From Planctomycetaceae bacterium (lineage in GTDB: Bacteria; Planctomycetota; Planctomycetia; Planctomycetales; Planctomycetaceae): a stretch of DNA of 64,000 nt. The stretch is from positions 496,001 through 560,000 of the forward strand of contig JACKHO010000002.1 in assembly GCA_020638955.1 (NCBI GenBank). Reading direction: 5' to 3'. Both the position numbers and the translations under genes were made by a program. The notes beneath the pieces are model-generated. The model did not search any database. It was not told the DNA's origin and saw nothing but the letters and a program-made list of their open reading frames with translations. Numbering within the stretch: the stretch's first letter is position 1; each line of letters starts with the position of its first letter. Positions 9,373 through 18,291 of this stretch are shown piece by piece.

Positions 9373-10314
9373 ATGAATCCTTCATTTGAAACGCTAAGTC
9401 ATTTGATTTCGCCACATTCCGGCGAGCCCCTGCAATTGCGCGGCAATGAATTGTTCGTCGAATCAACCGGCGAGACAATTCCCATTCGTGACGGAATCCC
9501 CCGGTTCACCTCAGCCGAACATTTGGAGAGTTTCGGGCTGCAGTGGAACCGCTACGAAGTGGCCCATGATGAAGAAGACCGGGCGACCTTCGAGGCGAAG
9601 ACCGGTCTTTCGTTGGCGGACCTCTCGGGCAAACACATTCTCGATGCCGGTTGCGGTGGCGGGCGGTATTGCAAAGTCGCGGCGGAAGCGGGGGCTGATG
9701 TCGTGGGCGTTGACTACACACATGCCGTCGACAAAGCGACAAAGTTGTGTGCCCATTTGCCGAATGTGCAGTTCATTCAGGCCGACCTGAAACGGCTGCC
9801 GTTTCCTGCGGAGTCGTTCGACATTGCGTTTTCGATTGGTGTGATGCACCACGACGTCGACACCCGTAAGGTCTTCGACTCAGTGGCCCGCATGGTGAAG
9901 CCGGGGGGATTCTTGGCAGTGTGGTTGTATCGTCGCAATCAATGGTGGCAGGAATGGATTAACGATGTCCTGCGTGCCCGCTCGATAAAAATGCCGCCGG
10001 AGAAGTTGGAACGCTGGTGCCGCTGGGGTGCGTGGCTGGGAGGAATTCCCGGCGTCAATCGCACGCTCAATAAGGTTGTGAATTTCAGCGCGCATCCCAG
10101 TTACGAAAATCGCGTGTGCGATACATTCGACTGGTACGCACCGGAATATCAGCATCATCACACAGTGGAAGAACTGTGCGAGTGGTTCGAGCAGGCAGGA
10201 TACACCGATCTCAAAATCCTGCCCCCCGAAAAATCCGGCTGGCTCTACAACAAAGCCTACGACTGGAATCTGCTCATCGGCAGCGGCGTGAATGTTATGG
10301 GACGACGCGCATAG
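9373..10314 (+). CDS. Class I SAM-dependent methyltransferase
   Basis: About 313 residues. The N-terminal 50 residues (LISPHSGEPLQLRGNELFV, then IPIRDGIPRF) resemble the Trm112-like zinc-ribbon module found before many planctomycete methyltransferases, here without the cysteines. The catalytic domain has motif I LDAGCGGGRYCKVAA, motif II VVGVDYT, and SFDIAFSIGVMHHDVD with MVKPGGFLAVWLY, so it is a Methyltransf_11/25-type enzyme. The C-terminal part (YAPEYQHHHTVEELCEWFEQ) is the usual cap of small-molecule or glycan methyltransferases. The substrate is unknown. The gene is divergent from the sugar phosphate cyclase. The start at 9373 is inferred from domain boundaries; an in-frame ATG at 9202 would add 57 residues. 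Confidence 0.82.
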   Translation: MNPSFETLSHLISPHSGEPLQLRGNELFVESTGETIPIRDGIPRFTSAEHLESFGLQWNRYEVAHDEEDRATFEAKTGLSLADLSGKHILDAGCGGGRYCKVAAEAGADVVGVDYTHAVDKATKLCAHLPNVQFIQADLKRLPFPAESFDIAFSIGVMHHDVDTRKVFDSVARMVKPGGFLAVWLYRRNQWWQEWINDVLRARSIKMPPEKLERWCRWGAWLGGIPGVNRTLNKVVNFSAHPSYENRVCDTFDWYAPEYQHHHTVEELCEWFEQAGYTDLKILPPEKSGWLYNKAYDWNLLIGSGVNVMGRRA

Positions 10315-10395
10315 CGCGCGTCCGCCGGACACTCTTCGCACTTTTGTTGAAGTGGAATCCCTTCCGGCTACGAGTTGTCCTTCCAACAGAACTCA

Positions 10396-10848
10396 CTACT
10401 CGTTCGGTTGGCGGACGCCGATGGTCAGCAGCAAATTCGCCCACAGGGCTTGATCACCCGTTTGTATTGTGAGGACATGGTCGCGGCTGGCGACGGCGTC
10501 GTAGAAGTCCCACTTCTGAATGGGAACCAGTTCAATGCCGAGTTTGTGCTTGGCCAGGATGTCGCGGTAATCGGACCAGATGGGTGGATCACCTTGCGAG
10601 GCGTATGGGTCGTCAGCGGGAATTCCCATGGTGTTGGCTGCTTCAATGGGAATGGCCGAGAGCAACGCTTCCAGTACCTGTGTGCAACTGACAACGCCCG
10701 GCGAGAGGTTCAGGCTCACCAGTTCCGCGTTTGGCCCCAATGTGTTGTAGGCCGGGTAGTTTCCATCTGCGATGAGGATTTTTGAGTGGTGACCCGCGCG
10801 GCCAATGATTTCATTGATTTTGGGGTGAATGAGCGTGTGCTTAAGCAT
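10396..10848 (-). CDS. RbsD/FucU-family sugar mutarotase
   Basis: 150 residues, the usual size of the RbsD/FucU family, which interconverts anomers of ribose or fucose before phosphorylation. The N-terminus MLKHTLIHPKINEIIGRAGH carries the family's conserved catalytic histidine region, followed by ILIADGNYPAYNTLG. The C-terminal WANLLLTIGV segment also fits, with QTGDQALW just before it. Family spacing suggests the FucU (fucose mutarotase) branch rather than RbsD, but this is a weak preference. The ATG at 10848 was chosen because the upstream 24 residues look unrelated. No sugar kinase or transporter gene is adjacent. Confidence 0.85.
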   Translation of the reverse strand: MLKHTLIHPKINEIIGRAGHHSKILIADGNYPAYNTLGPNAELVSLNLSPGVVSCTQVLEALLSAIPIEAANTMGIPADDPYASQGDPPIWSDYRDILAKHKLGIELVPIQKWDFYDAVASRDHVLTIQTGDQALWANLLLTIGVRQPNE

Positions 10849-11021
10849 GTGCGTTTGTCCTGCAAAGGTTGATTTCTCCGCAGAATAATTTCGCCATGCC
10901 GCAAACGAAAGTGATGGCAATCAAATTCGATTTGATGCGTTCATGTCGCGGTGTAATCGCGCTAAGTACCGGAAGACTCACCGCCGAGGGTCGAAGAGAT
11001 TGTTTTGAAATGAATTCAGTC

Positions 11022-12236
11022 TCAGCGACGGACCATGTACGGCCCCTGGTCGAGGACGACTTCCTCATCTCGCAGTTCCATGACACGTTTGCCGTAAAAG
11101 ATTTCTCGCGTTGCCAGCCGGGTTTGTCCTTCGTCGATGAGGTGGTCACGCACCAAATACAGGCGGATGTCTCGCACAATCCAGCGTCCCTTCCCTTGCC
11201 ACAGCGGCGCCCCTTTCGGGTCATCTGCTTTGACACGCTGATAGCTGGTGGCCGTGAATGACTGGTCGGCATGTAACCGCACGGCAATGATTTCACTCGA
11301 CCCGTAAATATCCCAATGGCCGACGAGTGAACGGTTCAGCATGTCGTCGTGCAAATAATTCAGGACCTGTTGTGCCCGCTGTGTTGGGCGTTCGGTACGA
11401 AAATTCCCATTGGTGAAGTGACGGTCGATGATTTCACTCAGAACGGCTTCCGTTTTCTCACCAGGAAAATTCACGAGGGTTTCGATGGGGCGAGAGAAGT
11501 GGCCGATATCCTCGATTCCTGAAACCATTGCTTCCTTGAGTAGCTGTTCATAGTGCTCCGGTTTGACGGGAACCAGCATGCGGTTGAGCCAAGTGTCGAG
11601 TCCGTGTGATCCCGCCTGGTCCCACTCATTGCAATCAATCCGAATGCGGACATTCCCCAGGTGGCGGTCCAGTGCCCGTGGCGTCGCAAACGGATTTTCC
11701 GGGTCTTTGATTTCGGGGATGACATCATGGCTTTCGCTGCCCACAAGTTCATCGGCCGCAGGTCGATTGCAACGCGCGTCGAGGGGTGTACTCGTACGCA
11801 TCAGGATTTCGATGGCGGTGAGGATTTCCAGACGAGTCTTGAGCGGCTGCCCTTCACTGGTAATGGCCGCGGAGTGATAGTGCGCCAATGGATCGCTCAA
11901 ATTAATGCCGCGAAAAACCGTGGGAGAGCGGTCGAGTTCGTGTCGCACGAACAACAGCCACTCCTGTCCCGCCTGAGGTGCATGCAGAATGTTGTTCGGA
12001 ATTCTGTGGTTCCACTGCGGAGTCGATTTGACCGACTTGACGACGTCAATGAGTGCGGGACGCAGCGAATTGGATTCGTCCACCTCCATTTTGACATGAT
12101 GGATTTCATCGGAGGAACTCACCAGCCAGTCGAGGGACAGCACACCATTGGTATAGAGGTCGGCCTGGGCAATTGGACTGAAGCAAAGCGTCGCCGCGCA
12201 CAGAACGAGGAGCGCTCGCAGGTTCGACAATGTCAT
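11022..12236 (-). CDS. Secreted protein of unknown function
   Basis: 404 residues starting at an ATG with GGAG nine bases upstream. A signal peptide is clear (MTLSNLRALLVLCAATLCF, cleavage probably near AQA). I recognise no domain. The middle (residues about 30-120) has the shape of a planctomycete envelope protein with segments such as EWLLFVRHELDRSPTVFRGI, and the C-terminal third (SLVGHWDIYGSSEII, then HADQSFTATSYQ and GRWIVRDIRLYLV) reads like a lipocalin-type small beta domain of the kind that follows 'G-x-W' motifs. The product would be exported to the periplasm. It is downstream of the lipase-like gene in the same direction with only about 40 bp between them, so they are probably cotranscribed. 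Confidence 0.75.
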   Translation of the reverse strand: MTLSNLRALLVLCAATLCFSPIAQADLYTNGVLSLDWLVSSSDEIHHVKMEVDESNSLRPALIDVVKSVKSTPQWNHRIPNNILHAPQAGQEWLLFVRHELDRSPTVFRGINLSDPLAHYHSAAITSEGQPLKTRLEILTAIEILMRTSTPLDARCNRPAADELVGSESHDVIPEIKDPENPFATPRALDRHLGNVRIRIDCNEWDQAGSHGLDTWLNRMLVPVKPEHYEQLLKEAMVSGIEDIGHFSRPIETLVNFPGEKTEAVLSEIIDRHFTNGNFRTERPTQRAQQVLNYLHDDMLNRSLVGHWDIYGSSEIIAVRLHADQSFTATSYQRVKADDPKGAPLWQGKGRWIVRDIRLYLVRDHLIDEGQTRLATREIFYGKRVMELRDEEVVLDQGPYMVRR

Positions 12237-12278
12237 CGTGTACATCTCCAATGTTGGAGTGTGGGTGACTGTTTGATG

Positions 12279-13331
12279 CTATTCGCCAGGCTTTACCGCG
12301 TTCTCTTTTCTTATGATCGGCGACTTTTCGCCCGACTCGCGCAGACATCCGTGCTTCAGGAAATTCACGGTTGCCGCCTGTGCCTGTTCATTCGACATCA
12401 TGAATGAGTGAATTGCCGGAACGGTCATGAAGTCGACTGCTCCCGGCAGGCGGGTGGCATCGACACTGACGGTGCCGTCGTCATCTCCGGGAATGAGCGG
12501 GTTCCAACCATCGTTCGTGCCGCGTGCTCCAGCAATAACGGCAAACTCGAACTGCGGAGTCGGAAGTTTCGCGATGTAGCCTTCCGGATTCTCCACCAGT
12601 TCCTGTCCAGCCGGGCCGTAAATGAACTGGTACAGAATGTTGTCCTTCATAATGTCGGCCATTTTGGCGCCGAGATTGGGGACGCCGAGCATGACCATGC
12701 GGCCAATCCGTGTGTCGGGTTCGTACTGTTGCAGATAGGTCCGAACAATGAGTCCTCCCATGCTGTGGCACACGAAGTGGATTTTCTCGACCCCTTCCAG
12801 TGAATCGATGACCTGCTTCAGGTAAGCCGCCGAGTCGACCATGGTGACCTGCGTGCTCGGATAGTCGAATCCCACCACGGTGTAGTTCGACTCTTCCAAA
12901 GAGGTGATTAGTGACGAAATCGACTTGGACGACCGGATGATGCCGTGCACATAAATGACAACCTCCCCCTTCATAGGAGGGAGTTGCTCCGACTTTTTGA
13001 TTTCAGCAAGTGCCGCCTCGCAGGCTTCGCGAGTGCCCCAGGCGCGGCGGACGTCGCCCGAGTCGATGAGGCGATAGTGCTTTGTGAACACATTTTCCTG
13101 AATCCGCCATCCCTGGTAGAAGAGCACATCTCCCCAGAACTGCCGCCCCCCCAGCGTGGGAACCGGAATGTTGAAGTAGCCACGATCAGTCGACATGACA
13201 TCCTCACCAGAACTTTCAGGTAACACTGCTATACCAGCAGGTTCTTCGCCGCGCAGCATGGGCAGGAATGCGCAATGCATCAGAAATGCCAGGCACATTG
13301 GCCAAAACTGTCTGGCAGTTTTCCGTGACAC
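12279..13331 (-). CDS. Secreted alpha/beta hydrolase, lipase-like
   Basis: 350 residues with a signal peptide (FWPMCLAFLMHCAFLPML). The hydrolase core shows VVIYVHGIIRSSKSI for the oxyanion hole, the nucleophile elbow HFVCHSMGGLIVRTYL with the catalytic Ser, IPGDDDGTVSVDATRLPG for the acidic residue region and VPAIHSFMM for the catalytic His. This fits triacylglycerol-lipase or PGAP1-like esterases. The start is GTG 13331, supported by GGAGGAG a few bases upstream. The gene lies just left of the IS110 element, whose left end must therefore fall within the 219 bp before the transposase. The substrate is unknown. Confidence 0.85.
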   Translation of the reverse strand: MSRKTARQFWPMCLAFLMHCAFLPMLRGEEPAGIAVLPESSGEDVMSTDRGYFNIPVPTLGGRQFWGDVLFYQGWRIQENVFTKHYRLIDSGDVRRAWGTREACEAALAEIKKSEQLPPMKGEVVIYVHGIIRSSKSISSLITSLEESNYTVVGFDYPSTQVTMVDSAAYLKQVIDSLEGVEKIHFVCHSMGGLIVRTYLQQYEPDTRIGRMVMLGVPNLGAKMADIMKDNILYQFIYGPAGQELVENPEGYIAKLPTPQFEFAVIAGARGTNDGWNPLIPGDDDGTVSVDATRLPGAVDFMTVPAIHSFMMSNEQAQAATVNFLKHGCLRESGEKSPIIRKENAVKPGE

Positions 13332-13550
13332 AAGACTCCTCCCAACAAACGCGATACCGGCACGATTCTAGACGACCGGTACGCGTGTTGGTAGGTGATT
13401 TGCTGGTTTTGGATGGCTCGCATTTCTCGAAACATGTAGGCCGAAGGTATGGGGGGAGGTCTGCTCGCTTGTTGCGGGGGACCTTGGTAAGCGTGGTCGA
13501 TAACAGGAGTGGTTCCTCACTTCTTTCACCGCCACAAAAGGAGTTCCCTC

Positions 13551-14576
13551 ATGCGATTCATTGGAGCAGACCTCCACAAGAAAAGTATCACGTTCTGTGC
13601 TGTCGAGAAAGACGACAACCAAATTCGCGTTGTCCAGCGTCAGCGGATTCTCTGTTCGGAAGCGGAACGCATGGAAGCGTTTCTTCAGAAGTGCATGCCC
13701 TGCGAACTGACGGTCGAAGCCACCATTGGCTATGAATGGTTCGCGGAACTGGCCAGCAAGTTGGCACAAAGAGTGGTCCTCGCGCATGCGGGCAAGTTAA
13801 GGATTATTGCTGAGAGTACTCGCAAGACCGACAAAATTGACGCGTATGTCCTCGCCGAGTTTCTGGCACGCGACATGATTCCCGCAGCCTGGCGACCAAC
13901 TGCGCGGGTGCGGCAACATCGGGCTCTGGTGCGACGCCGCGGCAAAGTCATGAGCCGAATGACCTCTATCAAAAACACGCTGCGAGCCATTCTCACGCGT
14001 TACAATCGTGACGTGGCTTCGTTGTTCAGCGCAGCAGGCAGAGAGTATGCCCAGAAGGTCAAAGGCGAGTTGCTCGGAGAAGATGCCTGGGTGCTGGACG
14101 ACCTGTTTGAAGAATTGCAGGAGCAACAGCAGCGTCTTAAGAAAGTCGACCAGCGACTCGTCGACTTTTCCAGGTCGGCTTCGGTGCAGGAACGGGAAGC
14201 ACGCGAAGTGCTGGCGTCGATGCCGGGAGTTGGCCCGGTCACCATCGACACCATTCTGGCAGAGTTGGGCGACTGGACACGCTTTCGCAACGCCGATGCG
14301 GTGGTCTCGTATGCTGGACTCGATCCGGGTGTGCGGGAAAGTGATGGGCGTCGGCACGACCTGAAAATCTCCAAAGCCGGTTCGCCACTGTTGCGGTGGA
14401 TTATGATTCAGCTGGCGCATCGCCTGAAACGCACCACCTCCCGGTGGAAGCGAGTCTTCGAACAAATCAGTCGTCGCGCTGGCAACAAGAAAGCCACCGT
14501 GGCAGTCGCCCGCCGCCTGTTGCTGGTGATATTTGCGATGCTGCGAGACGGTCGCGCTTATCAACTCACAGCGTAG
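13551..14576 (+). CDS. IS110-family transposase (DEDD recombinase)
   Basis: 341 residues, within the usual size for the family. The N-terminal DEDD RuvC-like domain has GADLHKKS (Asp7), TVEATIGYEW (Glu56) and RKTDKIDAYVLAEF (Asp94, Asp97). The C-terminal transposase_20 domain shows LASMPGVGPVTIDTILAELG, then VSYAGLDPG and KISKAGSPLLRW, which holds the conserved serine of IS110-type enzymes. The ATG at 13551 has AAGGAG just upstream. The reading frame is intact, so the element may be active. IS110-type elements use a non-coding RNA made from a flank for target choice, and a flank of several hundred bases without a gene follows this one. Confidence 0.95.
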   Translation: MRFIGADLHKKSITFCAVEKDDNQIRVVQRQRILCSEAERMEAFLQKCMPCELTVEATIGYEWFAELASKLAQRVVLAHAGKLRIIAESTRKTDKIDAYVLAEFLARDMIPAAWRPTARVRQHRALVRRRGKVMSRMTSIKNTLRAILTRYNRDVASLFSAAGREYAQKVKGELLGEDAWVLDDLFEELQEQQQRLKKVDQRLVDFSRSASVQEREAREVLASMPGVGPVTIDTILAELGDWTRFRNADAVVSYAGLDPGVRESDGRRHDLKISKAGSPLLRWIMIQLAHRLKRTTSRWKRVFEQISRRAGNKKATVAVARRLLLVIFAMLRDGRAYQLTA

Positions 14577-15080
14577 TTCATAATCCGCAAATTGTTCTGA
14601 CACATTCCATTGAACAACAGGAGCATTTCGAGAGCAGCGAGAATTTGAAGTGAACCCGTAAGTTGGGGACGACTTCGACCCTGGTCCTGCGGCGTCATCG
14701 ACTCGGTGTCGAGCGAAATGGCGACCTGCGTTAGGCCGAATGGAGCGTCCTTTGAATACACCCCCATGCGGCATTTGTTCGTCACGTTGGAATGCGTCAG
14801 TGAGCGAGTTCCGACACGACCCATCTGACCAGCGAATAGACGTTTGAGCACGGGTCTTGTGCCCGATGCACGCAAGTTACGGTCCCACTGCCTCCGTCCC
14901 TCTTCTCTCACCAACCAAGCCCCGTCGGACCGCTTCGTCAGGGCCGATCGTCCGCCACCAGTCACACATGAGTGACCGACAATCGGCTCCGACAAAGCCC
15001 CCCGACTTCCGGGTCCCTTGAACAAATCCCAGAAAAAACAAAAACACACTTGACCACAACAGCCCCATAGACGGACCGGA
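14577..15080 (+). mobile_element. Non-coding right flank of the IS110 element, candidate bridge-RNA region
   Basis: About 500 bases after the transposase stop carry no convincing gene. They contain inverted, GC-rich segments between about 14820 and 15030 and end with an A-rich run (CAGAAAAAACAAAAACACAC) followed by TTGACC at 15051. Long 3' flanks are typical of the IS1111 subgroup, where the bridge RNA is encoded after the transposase. The exact element ends are not determined: no terminal repeat could be fixed by eye and no second copy is in the window. The start at 14577 is simply the end of the gene, and the end is approximate. The boundary and the RNA are inferences. Confidence 0.4.
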
Positions 15081-15212
15081 GCAAACGGAAATGTTGCCGG
15101 AACTTCGACCGCGTGGAAACCGTGCATGAGTATGTCAATTTACGGAATGCTTAGACGCTGTTTGCGTAGTTCCGGCATTCAATTGCGGCCTACGGTCCGG
15201 CCTACTCGTTGG

Positions 15213-16634
15213 CTACGCGATGAGGTCGTCAACGACCTGGCCGTGAATGTCGGTGAGTCGGTAATCACGGCCGGAGAAGCGGTAGGTCAGTTGTTCGTGA
15301 TCGAATCCCAGCAGCTTCAATATGGTCGCCTGCAAGTCGTGAACGTGGACGCGGTTTTCAATTGCCTTAAATCCAAACTCGTCGGTCGCTCCATGGACGT
15401 GGCCGCCTTTGGCTCCGCCGCCGGCCATCCACATGCTGAACCCCCAGTGGTTGTGGTCGCGGCCATTGATCTTTCCGGCGTTCGCACCGGGCGTTGGCAT
15501 TTCAACAACCGGAGTCCGTCCAAATTCGCCGCCCCAAATGACGAGCGTTTCGTCAAGCAGTCCACGTTGCTTGAGATCTTTCAGTAGTGCGCCGAGTGGT
15601 TGATCGAGCTGGGTCGCGAGACGGCGGTGGTTTTGCTCCAGGTCGTCGTGGTTGTCCCACGGTTGTCCTTCCCCATGCCAGAGCTGCACGAAGCGAACGC
15701 CGCGTTCGACCAGGCGACGGGCAATCATGAGTTGCCGGGCGTGAACACCTTTCCCATACATTTGGTGGATATGTTCTGGCTCGCGCGAAACGTCAAAGGC
15801 GTCGGCTGCCTCTGACTGCATTCTGTAGGCCAACTCGAACGAGTGAATCCGCGACTCCATGGCGGGATCGGTTCCACGCGCTGCCAGGTGTTGCCGATTC
15901 AAGTGCTGGACCAAATCCAACTGAGCGCGCTGCTGATCGGGCGAGAGGTGTTTGTTGCGGATGTTCGCAATCAGCTTTTCAATGTCTTCGTGCTTGGTAT
16001 CGATGTACGTCCCTTGAAAGACGCCGGGAAGAAACGCCGAACGCCAGTTCGCTGATTCGGTAATGGGATAGCCGTTGGGACACATCGAAATGAATCCCGG
16101 CAGGTTTTGGTTTTCGGTTCCCAATCCGTAGGTGACCCAGCTTCCCATGCTCGGACGCGGCTGTTGCGAATGGCCGCAGTTCATCAGCATGAGCGAAGGT
16201 TCGTGGTTGGGGACATCGGCGTACATGGAACGAATGACGCAAATGTCGTCGATGGACTGAGCCACGTTGTGGAACAGCTCGCTGACCTCAGTACCGCTCT
16301 CGCCGTACTTCCGGAATTTGAATGGAGAAGGAAGTGCAGCACCGGTTTTGCGCTCGGTGCGCAGGTTCTCCATGGGGAGCTCTTTCCCCGCGTATTTTTC
16401 CAGTAAAGGCTTGGGATCGAACGTGTCGACCTGTGAGGGCCCGCCATTACAGAAAATGTGAATAACGTGTTTCGCCTTCACTGGAAACTGTGGCGGACGG
16501 GGACTCATGGGAGTCTGCGCCGCGTGCGATTCGTTGGCCGCAGTTGTGCCGAGCATGGCAGCCAGTCCGAGACTTCCCATGCCCAAGCCGCTGCGGCGGA
16601 GCATGTCACGTCGTGAAAGAATGGGCGAGAACAT
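15213..16634 (-). CDS. DUF1501 protein, Tat-exported, sulfatase-like fold
   Basis: 473 residues. The N-terminus has the twin-arginine leader (LSRRDMLRRSGLGMGSLGLA) and the body is the DUF1501 family: VIHIFCNGGPSQVDTFDPKP near the start, FVQLWHGEGQPWDNHDDL in the middle, and WGGEFGRTPVVE with GRDHNHWGFSMWMAGGG later. DUF1501 proteins belong to the alkaline-phosphatase-like superfamily and are very abundant in Planctomycetes, often next to DUF1549/DUF1553 cytochrome-like genes; no such partner is present here. They are thought to act in the periplasm but no substrate is established. Start ATG 16634; an upstream ATG would add 24 residues before the leader. It lies downstream of the RlmI-like gene in the same direction. 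Confidence 0.9.
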   Translation of the reverse strand: MFSPILSRRDMLRRSGLGMGSLGLAAMLGTTAANESHAAQTPMSPRPPQFPVKAKHVIHIFCNGGPSQVDTFDPKPLLEKYAGKELPMENLRTERKTGAALPSPFKFRKYGESGTEVSELFHNVAQSIDDICVIRSMYADVPNHEPSLMLMNCGHSQQPRPSMGSWVTYGLGTENQNLPGFISMCPNGYPITESANWRSAFLPGVFQGTYIDTKHEDIEKLIANIRNKHLSPDQQRAQLDLVQHLNRQHLAARGTDPAMESRIHSFELAYRMQSEAADAFDVSREPEHIHQMYGKGVHARQLMIARRLVERGVRFVQLWHGEGQPWDNHDDLEQNHRRLATQLDQPLGALLKDLKQRGLLDETLVIWGGEFGRTPVVEMPTPGANAGKINGRDHNHWGFSMWMAGGGAKGGHVHGATDEFGFKAIENRVHVHDLQATILKLLGFDHEQLTYRFSGRDYRLTDIHGQVVDDLIA

Positions 16635-16794
16635 TTCGCACCTGTGGCTTTGGTGGGTGTGTGAAAACATCGCAGTGGACTCAGGCGGGATCCCACGAGG
16701 GGACAAAAGTCACGGCGGGGCTTTGCATTCTAACGTACTTATCGGTCGGAAACAAATTTTCCAATTGGCGAGAATACCGGTCCCACGCTCAATT

Positions 16795-17997
16795 TCAGAG
16801 AATGCGGCAAATGAAGCACTTGAGGTAACTTGTTTCCAGGCAATGAGCTGAGACGGGATGGTCGGATGCCTGGCCCCGTTCTTCAATGATTTGCACCGTC
16901 CGTCCGGCACGCTGTGCGGCTTCGACCAGCACGTGTTCCAAATCGTCACGGCTGACATGCCCGGAACAACTGCACGTTGCGAGGATTCCGCCGGGAGCAG
17001 TCACCTGCATGGCCATTTCATTCCAGCGTACATACGCCTTGAGTGCCCGCTGCAATCCGCTGCGTGTACGGGCGAGTTTGGGAGGATCAAGAACGACCAC
17101 CTCAAACCGGCGCGATTCGGACGCGAGACGTTGCAACGTGTCGAACGCATCGCCCACCTCGACAGAATAACGGTCGCTCACGTTGTTCACGCGGGCATGT
17201 TCCAGTGCGCCGTCGATGGCGGATTGTGAGGAATCGACCGCGAGGACTGATGCGGCTTTCCCATGCACGAGTGCGTTGAGCCCGAAGCTCCCCGTGTAGG
17301 AACAGACATCGAGGACATTGGCACCCGATGTGAAATTCGCGACGGCTCGACGGTTCTCTCGCTGGTCATAGTAGAAACCAGTCTTCTGACCGGAGACGAC
17401 GTCAACGTTGTAAGTCACACCGTTCTCGACGACGTCGATTTTCGCAGGCGGCTCGCTTCCCCAGACGAGACCGTCATGTGCTTCGAGCCCTTCCAGGTGC
17501 CCCATGTTCTTTTCCGTGCGTCGCCAAATCCCGCTCGGACTGGCTTCCTCAGCGAGCAGCGAAATGAGCAAGTCCCGGCGCTCAAACAATGCGGCACTCG
17601 TCCACTGCGTCAGTAGAAAATCGCCGTAGCGGTCGACGGTGAGCCCGGAGAGCCCGTCCCCTTCGCTGAACACAAGACGGCAGAACCTCGCTGCATCTGA
17701 TCCTTCTGAAAACAGAAGTTTACGCAGTCCCACAGCCCGCTGGATGAGGAGCCGCCAGTAATCAGCGTCGAGTGGCAAATCTTCCCAGCGGTACAAACGC
17801 ACCCGGATTTTGCTGCTTGGGTTATACAGCCCACGTGCGATGAATTCCCCGGACTCGGAGACGAGACGTACCTCGTCCCCCGTGTCGGGATTCCCTTCAA
17901 TGCGACCAATCGCCGTGGCAAAGACCCAGGGATGCTGGCAATGAAACGGCAGCGCCTTGCGAGGTTTGAGCCGAATTGTCGGGACAGGCGACGACAT
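16795..17997 (-). CDS. rlmI: RlmI-like 23S rRNA (cytosine-C5)-methyltransferase
   Basis: 400 residues. An N-terminal PUA-type RNA-binding domain (IRLKPRKALPFHCQHPWVF with GDEVRLV) precedes a Rossmann-like methyltransferase domain with VLDVCSYTGSFGLNAL (motif I), VLAVDSSQSAIDGALEHA and VVVLDPPKLAR, and the catalytic cysteine region ATCSCSGHVS. This is the order and size of RlmI, which makes m5C1962 in E. coli 23S rRNA. Assignment is to the RlmI/RlmK/YccW group; the position modified has to be shown. Start ATG 17997. It is followed leftward by the DUF1501 gene after about 160 bp. Confidence 0.88.
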   Translation of the reverse strand: MSSPVPTIRLKPRKALPFHCQHPWVFATAIGRIEGNPDTGDEVRLVSESGEFIARGLYNPSSKIRVRLYRWEDLPLDADYWRLLIQRAVGLRKLLFSEGSDAARFCRLVFSEGDGLSGLTVDRYGDFLLTQWTSAALFERRDLLISLLAEEASPSGIWRRTEKNMGHLEGLEAHDGLVWGSEPPAKIDVVENGVTYNVDVVSGQKTGFYYDQRENRRAVANFTSGANVLDVCSYTGSFGLNALVHGKAASVLAVDSSQSAIDGALEHARVNNVSDRYSVEVGDAFDTLQRLASESRRFEVVVLDPPKLARTRSGLQRALKAYVRWNEMAMQVTAPGGILATCSCSGHVSRDDLEHVLVEAAQRAGRTVQIIEERGQASDHPVSAHCLETSYLKCFICRIL

Positions 17998-18061
17998 GGG
18001 AAGCCCTCAAAGTGAAGGATGAAGTAAGGCCGGTGGTACCGGCCGAATATCTGGTTTGGTT

Positions 18062-18137
18062 TTGAACCACGAAAAGCACGAAAGTCACGAACGTCCAATC
18101 AAGCATTTTCGTGCATTTTGCGTTGTTCGTGGTTCAA
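18062..18137. repeat. 76-bp nested inverted repeat
   Basis: The outer arms are a perfect 12-bp inverted repeat, TTGAACCACGAA at 18062-18073 and TTCGTGGTTCAA at 18126-18137. Just inside are GCACGAAA and TTTCGTGC. The arms consist of variants of CACGAA, a repeat unit seen in other bacterial genomes as dispersed copies. It lies 220-150 bp upstream of the small membrane protein gene and would form a long hairpin in RNA or single-stranded DNA. Confidence 0.65.
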
Positions 18138-18165
18138 TTCATGTTTGGATGAGGTTCATCGAGTG

Positions 18166-18190
18166 TGCCACGGCTCGCAGAGCCGTGACA
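18166..18190. repeat. Short palindrome, CACGGCTC/GAGCCGTG
   Basis: A perfect 8-bp stem, CACGGCTC at 18169-18176 and GAGCCGTG at 18180-18187, with a three-base loop and further partial pairing of the flanking GTG and CAC. It belongs to the type of short extragenic palindrome common in planctomycete intergenic DNA. It sits about 100 bp before the small membrane protein gene. Confidence 0.5.
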
Positions 18191-18291
18191 CCCGAGATGT
18201 CGATTCAGCAGGGGCAACCGGCAATTGCAATTCCCGTCACTTCGGAATACAACAACAAATTGAATACGCTCACAAGATGGAGACAAAGACA

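Noticed and set aside
14561..15127. A 188-codon open frame on the minus strand after the IS110 transposase.
   Set aside because: Arg/Gly/Trp-rich composition with no domain, overlaps the transposase 3' end and lies in the non-coding flank of the element, where spurious open frames are common.
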